From NCBI GenBank assembly GCA_023454395.1, contig JAEYFY010000243.1, positions 1 through 12,697 of the forward strand: DNA of 12,697 nt. Reading direction: 5' to 3'. This document shows, one piece after another, positions 1 to 4,757 of the stretch; positions within the stretch are counted from its first letter, which is position 1; each line of letters begins with the position of its first letter. Source of the DNA: Pseudomonadota bacterium (GTDB taxonomy: Bacteria; Pseudomonadota; Gammaproteobacteria; Enterobacterales; Enterobacteriaceae). The notes under the pieces are model-generated. The model did no database searches. It was not told where the DNA came from and saw only the letters and a program-made list of their open reading frames with translations. The translations under genes were made by a program, and so were the position numbers.

Positions 1-43
1 CAAGAACAAGAATAACCAAAATAAAAAGTAGGACTTTTTTCAC
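1..43 (-). CDS. lapA: Start of a leftward membrane-protein gene, probably lapA (yciS), cut by the window edge
   Basis: On the minus strand a GTG codon at 43-41 opens a frame that stays open to the window edge and reads MKKVLLFILVILVL, a lysine-rich start followed by a very hydrophobic stretch typical of a first transmembrane helix. An AAGGA Shine-Dalgarno sequence lies about 7 bases upstream (around 51-55). The nearby ATG at 45-43 is followed at once by a stop and is not used. In E. coli the gene after pgpB is lapA (yciS), a small inner-membrane protein acting with LapB in lipopolysaccharide control, and it begins with a similar hydrophobic helix. A weak candidate promoter (TTTTCA, 17 bases, TATACG) lies at 141-169 on the same strand. 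Only 14 codons are visible, so the identification rests on synteny and the N-terminus. Confidence 0.55.
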   Translation of the reverse strand, partial: MKKVLLFILVILVL

Positions 44-208
44 ATTATTTCCTTTTTTATTCTCTTTTCTTTAGTAGACAGATAAAGGTAGCATTTTCAC
101 TGCGCACAAAGAAAGTCATTTCTTAGAGACATCTGATTTTCGTATATTTTTTCACATAAATACTGAAAAAGACATTCTGTATCTCAAAAATAAAGGCTAT
201 TGTCAGGA

Positions 209-946
209 TTAGAGCCATAAACGCCGCTCAATCACCTTAAATGCACACCAAACCAACACTGTGCTGATAAGAATACCGACAATCACATCAGATGCCCAGT
301 GCATTCCTAATACAATACGCCCTACCGTGACATTAATTCCCCATAATAACCCGAGTGACGCTAAAAAATAATGGCGACGCAACATAAAAAGGGCAAAAAC
401 AAATAATGCGAGTGTGGCTGAAAATAAACTATGACCAGACGGAAAAGCATAACCTGTTTCAGCTTTCCAATGTTTAAGCTGCCATTTTGGGAGCACAGGT
501 GAATGAATTAATCCATTTTGAAGCAATTGTTCTCGCTCAGATCTTGATACTTGATAAAACGCCTCTGGTGTAATGTGCAAATTTTCACTCACCCAAACAA
601 CATAAGGGCGAGGCTCTTTAACTGTATTTTTAACCGCAACCTTAATTAATTGCCCAATAGATAATGTAGCAATAATTATCACTGCTAATTGAATGAAATG
701 GTTAAGTTTCAATTTCAAAACCATAAAGAGCAACGCTAACACAACAATAACCGTCACTGTCCCCCAAGGTTTTGCTGCACTATCTGCTATCCATAATGTA
801 CTTATACCGCCTAAAGGGTGATCGGTAGGTTGCCATTGCCAACCTAATATCAACACAGCACTTGGTATGATTAAGAGCAACACACTACCTAATAGGATCA
901 ACTTTGTTACTTGCTTATTCAATATATTGCCTTTTCTTAAATACAC
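209..946 (-). CDS. pgpB: Phosphatidylglycerophosphatase B / undecaprenyl pyrophosphate phosphatase (PAP2 family)
   Basis: This is an inner-membrane lipid phosphatase of the PAP2 superfamily. In E. coli PgpB dephosphorylates phosphatidylglycerophosphate and recycles undecaprenyl pyrophosphate. All three family motifs are present: K106-x6-R113-P114, P169-S-G-H172, and R210-x5-H216-x3-D220. Histidines 172 and 216 correspond to the catalytic pair. About six hydrophobic segments are visible (roughly 14-36, 61-79, 84-103, 174-192, 194-210, 221-238), with a soluble loop at 115-165. The start is uncertain. The longest frame begins with GTG at 946 (245 residues, numbering used here), but TTG at 922 has a better-placed AAAAGG at 930-935 and gives 237 residues, with the first helix aligned as in E. 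coli PgpB (254 residues). No in-frame ATG exists upstream before a stop at 974-976. It sits between lapA and ribA as in E. coli. Confidence 0.92.
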   Translation of the reverse strand: MYLRKGNILNKQVTKLILLGSVLLLIIPSAVLILGWQWQPTDHPLGGISTLWIADSAAKPWGTVTVIVVLALLFMVLKLKLNHFIQLAVIIIATLSIGQLIKVAVKNTVKEPRPYVVWVSENLHITPEAFYQVSRSEREQLLQNGLIHSPVLPKWQLKHWKAETGYAFPSGHSLFSATLALFVFALFMLRRHYFLASLGLLWGINVTVGRIVLGMHWASDVIVGILISTVLVWCAFKVIERRLWL

Positions 947-978
947 ATGTTCTCTTCCATTTACGGCTAAAGACTATC

Positions 979-1001
979 AGTATAAACGATGCAAGTTTAG
1001 C
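979..1001 (-). promoter_or_regulatory. Candidate pgpB -10 region and weak -35
   Basis: On the minus strand TATACT (979-984) matches five of six consensus -10 bases. The hexamer 17 bases upstream (TTTATT) is a poor -35. It lies about 35 bases before the GTG start, a plausible distance. No factor binding is claimed. Confidence 0.3.
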
Positions 1002-1030
1002 AATAAATCATTATGCAAGAAGGCGTAAAA

Positions 1031-1093
1031 TCTGATAGCTTGTAGTGGTGTGAATTTATAAGTGTGTGTTATCCCCATTCCTTGTCTATCAGA
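1031..1093. repeat. Inverted repeat TCTGATAG / CTATCAGA in the pgpB-ribA gap
   Basis: TCTGATAG at 1031-1038 and CTATCAGA at 1086-1093 are perfect reverse complements 47 bases apart. A third CTATCAG lies at 974-980. All three are in the divergent pgpB-ribA spacer. Such spacing could mark half-sites for a dimeric regulator or be chance; I do not recognise the motif. Confidence 0.35.
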
Positions 1094-1142
1094 CATGGAA
1101 GCATTTCAGTGTTTTATTTCTCTTTGTTCTCGTTATAAAGTG

Positions 1143-1148
1143 TATAAT
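1143..1148 (+). promoter_or_regulatory. Candidate ribA -10 box
   Basis: A perfect TATAAT lies 40 bases before the ribA start. No good -35 stands at 16-18 bases; TTGTTC is only 13 bases upstream. A strong -10 with a poor -35 is typical of promoters that need an activator, and E. coli ribA is SoxRS-inducible, but I could not find a convincing SoxS box here. Confidence 0.4.
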
Positions 1149-1188
1149 CTCGAACAAGAGTTTCACCTGAAATTATGAGTCAAAAATA

Positions 1189-1788
1189 ATGAAATTAAGA
1201 CGTATCGCAGAAGCAAAACTACCTACTCCTTTTGGTGAGTTTTTAATGGTGGGTTTTGAAGAAATCGCAACAGGAAAAGATCATGTCGCCCTTGTTTATG
1301 GTGATATTTCAGGCTCCGAGCCAGTATTATCTCGCATTCATTCAGAATGTTTAACGGGTGATGCTTTATTTAGCCTACGTTGTGATTGTGGTTTCCAACT
1401 TGAAGCTGCGCTTTCACAAATAAGCAAAACAGGTCGTGGCGTATTACTTTATCATCGTCAAGAAGGGCGAAATATTGGATTACTAAATAAAATACGAGCT
1501 TATGCATTACAAGATAAAGGATTAGATACCGTTGAAGCGAACCTCGAACTAGGTTTTAAAGCTGACGAACGTGATTTTACCCTTTGTGCTGATATGTATA
1601 ACCTCTTAGGTGTTCATGAAGTTCGATTATTAACCAATAACCCGAAGAAAATTGAAATCATGAAAGCTGCTGGCATCAATGTCATTGAGCGAGTGCCCTT
1701 AATTGTAGGACGTAATCCAAGTAATGCACATTATCTTGATACTAAAGCCGATAAAATGGGCCATCTTTTATTTAAGAAAGTGCAATAA
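1189..1788 (+). CDS. ribA: GTP cyclohydrolase II
   Basis: RibA catalyses the first step of riboflavin synthesis: it opens GTP, releasing formate and pyrophosphate, to give 2,5-diamino-6-ribosylamino-4(3H)-pyrimidinone 5'-phosphate in the cytosol. The 199 residues are nearly collinear with E. coli RibA (196). The zinc ligands C54, C65 and C67 are present in [16 protein letters not shown], and the catalytic Y105 and R128 occupy the same positions as in E. coli. The protein has only the RibA domain, with no RibB fusion. The start is chosen because [14 protein letters not shown] matches the E. coli N-terminus. The Shine-Dalgarno sequence is weak (GAG within 1175-1180), and a four-codon reading frame at 1175-1189 ends in TAATG, overlapping the ribA start. 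No FMN riboswitch leader is visible. A strong terminator follows the gene, so it is transcribed alone. Confidence 0.97.
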   Translation: MKLRRIAEAKLPTPFGEFLMVGFEEIATGKDHVALVYGDISGSEPVLSRIHSECLTGDALFSLRCDCGFQLEAALSQISKTGRGVLLYHRQEGRNIGLLNKIRAYALQDKGLDTVEANLELGFKADERDFTLCADMYNLLGVHEVRLLTNNPKKIEIMKAAGINVIERVPLIVGRNPSNAHYLDTKADKMGHLLFKKVQ

Positions 1789-1818
1789 TACAGCAACAAC
1801 ACAGCATTAATTCTTTTC

Positions 1819-1850
1819 AAATCCGAGTCTAAGCGCTCGGATTTTTTATT
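1819..1850 (+). terminator. Intrinsic terminator of ribA
   Basis: AAATCCGAG (1819-1827) pairs perfectly with CTCGGATTT (1836-1844) across an 8-base loop, followed by a T-rich run to about 1853. It lies 31 bases after the ribA stop. Confidence 0.88.
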
Positions 1851-1975
1851 TTATTCCTTTTATTCTATTACTTTATAAATTCATTCTTTATCTATTTTTC
1901 TTTCCTTACTTCTTATTTTTACATCTTTTTTATCATTAAATTATATCATGTGAAAATTTGTCATATGTGATTTCA

Positions 1976-2005
1976 TTGACTATCTATCGGTTCCTAAGTT
2001 ATTTA
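1976..2005 (+). promoter_or_regulatory. Candidate nlpA promoter
   Basis: TTGACT (1976-1981) matches five of six -35 bases. The best -10 at usable spacing is TATTTA, 18 bases on, which is poor. An alternative -35, TTGTCA at 1958-1963, also lacks a good partner. The region 1851-2030 is otherwise AT-rich and shows no gene. Confidence 0.3.
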
Positions 2006-2035
2006 TTAATAAATAAATTTTTATAGGAATACATT

Positions 2036-2851
2036 ATGCCATTACATTTTTCTGGTCGGATTTTCGGCGCGTTGTTATTAGCGGGAACATTATTAACAGG
2101 CTGTGATAATAGCGATAAAAATAGCTATTCAATCAAGGTTGGTGTGATTAATGGTGCTGAACAAGATGTAGCTGAGATTGCTAAAAAAGTCGCAAAAGAA
2201 AAATATGGCTTAGAAGTCGAATTGGTAAGTTTCAGTGGTTCATTATTGCCTAATGATCCCACTGCAAATAAAGAACTTGATGCCAATGTTTTTCAACATC
2301 GCCCTTTTCTTGCCCAAGATAATCAATCTCGTGGTTACAATTTAGTCGCTGTCGGTAATACCTTTGTTTTTCCTATGGCGGGTTATTCAACTAAAATCAA
2401 ACATATTTCAGAGTTAAAATCCGGCGATACCATTGCAGTTCCTAACGATCCCACTAATTTAGGTCGAGCATTACTGTTATTAGATAAAGAAAATCTTATT
2501 ACGCTAAAACCAAACAGTGGTTTATTGCCTACGGCTATCGATATTATTGATAATCCTCACAAGCTTAAAATTATGGAGCTAGAAGGCGCGCAATTACCGC
2601 GAGTTTTAAACGATCCAAAAGTCACTGTCGCTATTATCAGTACAACTTATATCCAGCAAATTAATTTATCACCTACCAAAGACAGTATTTTTATTGAGGA
2701 TAAAAACTCGCCTTACACCAATATTATTGTGACAAGAGAAGACAATAAAAACGCTGATAACGTCCGTGATTTTATTAAGGCTTATCAGTCACCCGAAGTT
2801 GCCACGGCTGCCGAAACCATTTTTAATGGTGGGGCAATTCAAGGCTGGTAA
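2036..2851 (+). CDS. nlpA: NlpA, inner-membrane lipoprotein 28 (MetQ-family solute-binding lipoprotein)
   Basis: This is a MetQ/NlpA-family lipoprotein of 271 residues. The signal peptide has a hydrophobic core at about 8-20 and the lipobox L20-T-G-C23. The mature protein starts at C23 with aspartate at +2, the signal for retention in the inner membrane. The blocks GVINGAEQDVAE, SGSLLPND, NVFQHRPFL and FVFPMAGYS resemble E. coli NlpA more closely than MetQ, so I chose nlpA. In E. coli NlpA is a periplasm-facing lipoprotein that can contribute to methionine uptake and is linked to outer-membrane vesicle formation. No metN or metI transporter gene is adjacent, so any transporter partner must lie elsewhere. 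The start is supported by AGGA at 2025-2028, 7 bases upstream. It occupies the ribA-acnA gap, which is empty in E. coli. A decayed copy of its codons 217-231 lies downstream at 3070-3113. Confidence 0.86.
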   Translation: MPLHFSGRIFGALLLAGTLLTGCDNSDKNSYSIKVGVINGAEQDVAEIAKKVAKEKYGLEVELVSFSGSLLPNDPTANKELDANVFQHRPFLAQDNQSRGYNLVAVGNTFVFPMAGYSTKIKHISELKSGDTIAVPNDPTNLGRALLLLDKENLITLKPNSGLLPTAIDIIDNPHKLKIMELEGAQLPRVLNDPKVTVAIISTTYIQQINLSPTKDSIFIEDKNSPYTNIIVTREDNKNADNVRDFIKAYQSPEVATAAETIFNGGAIQGW

Positions 2852-2867
2852 AATTATTAATAATATT

Positions 2868-2901
2868 GATTGGTCACTTGTGATTAACATGTGACCCAAT
2901 C
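2868..2901 (+). terminator. Probable nlpA terminator hairpin
   Basis: GATTGGTCAC (2868-2877) pairs with GTGACCCAATC (2891-2901), a 10-bp stem with one bulged base and a 13-base loop, 16 bases after the nlpA stop. The following sequence is T-rich but not a clean run, so termination may be moderate. Confidence 0.6.
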
Positions 2902-3051
2902 ATTTATTTACTCTTTTATCTCGATAAGGTTATTCAATTATATTTTTTTGATTCATTAGTAAACTTATATTCCATAAAATATCCTTATTATTAATTAGCG
3001 TTTTTATTATCACCAACAAAAATTTAATAGTTTAATTTTAGTATATGTTCT

Positions 3052-3075
3052 ATTTAAAATAGAAAAATGGTATTT
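3052..3075 (+). repeat. Left copy of a 24-bp imperfect direct repeat flanking the hexapeptide-repeat gene
   Basis: ATTTAAAATAGAAA at 3052-3065 is identical to 4657-4670; including the next ten bases, 21 of 24 positions match (both end in GTATTT). The two copies bracket the 3168-4532 gene. The DNA is very AT-rich, so chance similarity is possible. Confidence 0.5.
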
Positions 3076-3113
3076 TTTATTGAGAATAAAACTCGCCTTA
3101 CACCTATATTATT
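3070..3113 (+). pseudogene. Decayed fragment of a second nlpA copy
   Basis: This stretch matches nlpA bases 2685-2728 in the same orientation with only two substitutions, one inserted T and one deleted A. The corresponding nlpA codons encode SIFIEDKNSPYTNI. The two indels break the reading frame, so the fragment cannot be translated as NlpA. The shared core ACTCGCCTTACACC is not low-complexity, which makes chance unlikely. Homology fades on both sides; TTATCACC-like bases near 3007-3014 may be a further remnant. It is most simply the scar of a duplicated nlpA segment. Confidence 0.75.
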
Positions 3114-3167
3114 TATAAAAATTGTATAAAGTTAATACCTAGTGATTAAATTTAATCTCAATATAAA

Positions 3168-4532
3168 TTAATAGGATAATTTCACTTTATTATCTAACAT
3201 AAAAATTAATTTATTATTTTCATCTGCTTTAACTGATACATTAGCACCATTCCCATATTGATCTCGAATAATACAATCCATTTTTTCTTCTTTCTTACTT
3301 GAAAACAATGGTAGCCCAATATTTATACTATAAGTCCAGAAACATAATCCTACTTTTTTTTTATTACTTGATGTTACTTTAATTGAGGGCGTATTCTCAA
3401 AATGGAAACTTTTTGTATAATAACCAGAAGGATCTAATAAAACCGATTGATCCGTTGATGTACCTATTAATTGATAAATATTTTTATGATAATAATAAAA
3501 ATCTTTATTTTCCTCACATTCTGCACCTGTTGTTATTGCACCGCCATTACCATTAAATGCAAGGTAATACTTAGACAGCGTTCCACCGGGTATTGATACA
3601 TTTTTTTCTACTTCTGGGTATATTAGCGGATCAATATTCATATCCTCTTTTGTAAAAACGCGGGGCGGTATAACATTTAATGTTACAACACTCTGCTGAT
3701 ACATAGGACGATTAGGTCTAAAAGCGGTTGTATATTCTGTACCATTGACAGTAAATTTTGCACATAGTTTTAAAGTATCCATGATTTTATCAACAGATAC
3801 ATACCATATACATGCTGAATAATCTATTTGCTCAAAAAGATTCTCACTGTGAGGATGAACATAACCTTTTGCTTCTTTAGAAATATGGATATCTGAATTT
3901 AACGTATTATTTTTATCATCAACAATACAAATATTTTTATGCATTTCTTCTTTTGACACTTTAAAATGTCTTTCTTCTTTATCTAGTACAATTAAATCAA
4001 CCCCGATAGGAACTTGATGTTTACCATTTGCATAAATATTTGATTCTTGTTCCAAGTGATTAATAAAAAAAGTAAATTTTATTACACTTTCAATATCTTC
4101 CCAATTACCTATATAATATTTAACTTTTTCAACACCTGATACGACGGTATTTCCTTCAACAATAGCATCCATAAAAACAACCGCATTACCTTCAACTTTG
4201 GCATTTCCTCGAACAACACCTCTATTTTTAATTCTCGCGTTTTGTGTGACTACAGCAGAATCATATATTGCTGCATCATCAGATACTTTAGCATTACCTG
4301 AAATTATCGCATTATCATAAACTTTAGCATTTTTTGATATTATTGCATTTCCTATCACTTTCGCATTACCAAATACCATTGCATCATCATAAATAAAACA
4401 ACCATCTTCTCGACTTAAATTACTTTCATTTTCAATCCATCCCCCAGGACTACCAGTATATACTCTTTTAATTTTAAACAGAGTAACGCCATTATATTCT
4501 TTGGATTCATTTGTAATAATATATTTTTTCAT
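3168..4532 (-). CDS. Hexapeptide-repeat (left-handed beta-helix) protein with unrecognised C-terminal region
   Basis: The protein has 454 residues. Residues 1-40 (including GGWIENESNLS at 30-40) resemble the start of small hexapeptide-repeat proteins common in enterobacterial prophages. Residues 49-132 form 14 uninterrupted hexads of the type [AGT]-x-[VI]-x-x-[ND], e.g. GNAKVIGNAIISKNAKV, which predicts a left-handed beta-helix of between four and five coils. Residues 133-160 link to about 295 residues that I do not recognise. This part looks beta-rich, with a possible domain at 165-290 (YANGKHQVPI, IWYVSV, VTLNVIPP) and another at 300-454. There is no signal peptide or membrane segment, and no acyltransferase catalytic motif that I can see. 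GAGG at 4539-4542 lies 6 bases before the ATG. The gene is much more AT-rich than its neighbours and contains an A9 run in codons 391-393, consistent with horizontal transfer. It is separated from acnA by a terminator. A structural or surface-binding role is possible; the function is unknown. Confidence 0.8.
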   Translation of the reverse strand: MKKYIITNESKEYNGVTLFKIKRVYTGSPGGWIENESNLSREDGCFIYDDAMVFGNAKVIGNAIISKNAKVYDNAIISGNAKVSDDAAIYDSAVVTQNARIKNRGVVRGNAKVEGNAVVFMDAIVEGNTVVSGVEKVKYYIGNWEDIESVIKFTFFINHLEQESNIYANGKHQVPIGVDLIVLDKEERHFKVSKEEMHKNICIVDDKNNTLNSDIHISKEAKGYVHPHSENLFEQIDYSACIWYVSVDKIMDTLKLCAKFTVNGTEYTTAFRPNRPMYQQSVVTLNVIPPRVFTKEDMNIDPLIYPEVEKNVSIPGGTLSKYYLAFNGNGGAITTGAECEENKDFYYYHKNIYQLIGTSTDQSVLLDPSGYYTKSFHFENTPSIKVTSSNKKKVGLCFWTYSINIGLPLFSSKKEEKMDCIIRDQYGNGANVSVKADENNKLIFMLDNKVKLSY

Positions 4533-4656
4533 TATACGCCTCGCGTTTATTTAATATAATCTTATTGAAATAGAAACACCTCCAAAACAAGAGCCATTGG
4601 AATAATATAAAGAAAAAAAATAATTAGGTAACATTAAATAAAAAATAGACCTATTA

Positions 4657-4680
4657 ATTTAAAATAGAAAGACAGTATTT
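4657..4680 (+). repeat. Right copy of the 24-bp imperfect direct repeat
   Basis: This is the partner of 3052-3075. Its last 13 bases, AAAGACAGTATTT (4668-4680), also occur exactly inside nlpA at 2678-2690, immediately before the segment duplicated at 3070-3113. Here the same string forms one arm of the acnA terminator palindrome. Confidence 0.5.
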
Positions 4681-4700
4681 AAAATTTAAATACTGTCTTT
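4668..4700 (-). terminator. Perfect 16-bp palindrome, terminator of acnA
   Basis: Bases 4668-4683 and 4685-4700 are perfect reverse complements around one central base; the practical stem is AAAGACAGTATTT / AAATACTGTCTTT. Read leftward, the stem is followed by CTATTTT. It lies 47 bases after the acnA stop and separates acnA from the hexapeptide-repeat gene. Confidence 0.7.
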
Positions 4701-4726
4701 TGTGAGAATAACTTAATATTTTTTAT

Positions 4727-4757
4727 ATATGTTATTAGAATATTATTTATAACATAT
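4727..4757 (-). repeat. Hairpin overlapping the acnA stop codon
   Basis: ATATGTTAT (4727-4735) and ATAACATAT (4749-4757) are perfect 9-base reverse complements around a 13-base loop. The acnA stop codon (4747-4749) falls at the edge of the stem. No T-run follows on the acnA strand, so this is not an obvious terminator. It may affect mRNA stability. Confidence 0.5.

Larger units (their letters stand above)
2852..3167. other. AT-rich gap between convergent nlpA and the hexapeptide-repeat gene
   Basis: I see no gene here on either strand. It holds the nlpA terminator hairpin (2868-2901), a perfect 17-base palindrome with 8-bp arms at 3048-3064, the decayed nlpA copy at 3070-3113 and a 14-base palindrome GATTAAATTTAATC at 3144-3157. 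None of the two palindromes has a good T-run on the strand where termination would be needed for the leftward gene. Confidence 0.7.

Noticed and set aside
1000..1188. FMN riboswitch ahead of ribA
   Set aside because: The conserved RFN helices and their AGG/GGAT-type core are not visible, and the best -10 leaves only about 35 bases of leader.
1951..1973. CRP site upstream of nlpA
   Set aside because: TGTGA is present but the matching TCACA half does not occur at the required 6-base spacing.
2036..2851. Calling this gene metQ
   Set aside because: Several blocks match E. coli NlpA rather than MetQ, and metN and metI are absent next to it.
3048..3064. Terminator for the leftward hexapeptide-repeat gene
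   Set aside because: The 17-base palindrome has an all-AT-type weak stem and no T-run after it on the leftward strand.
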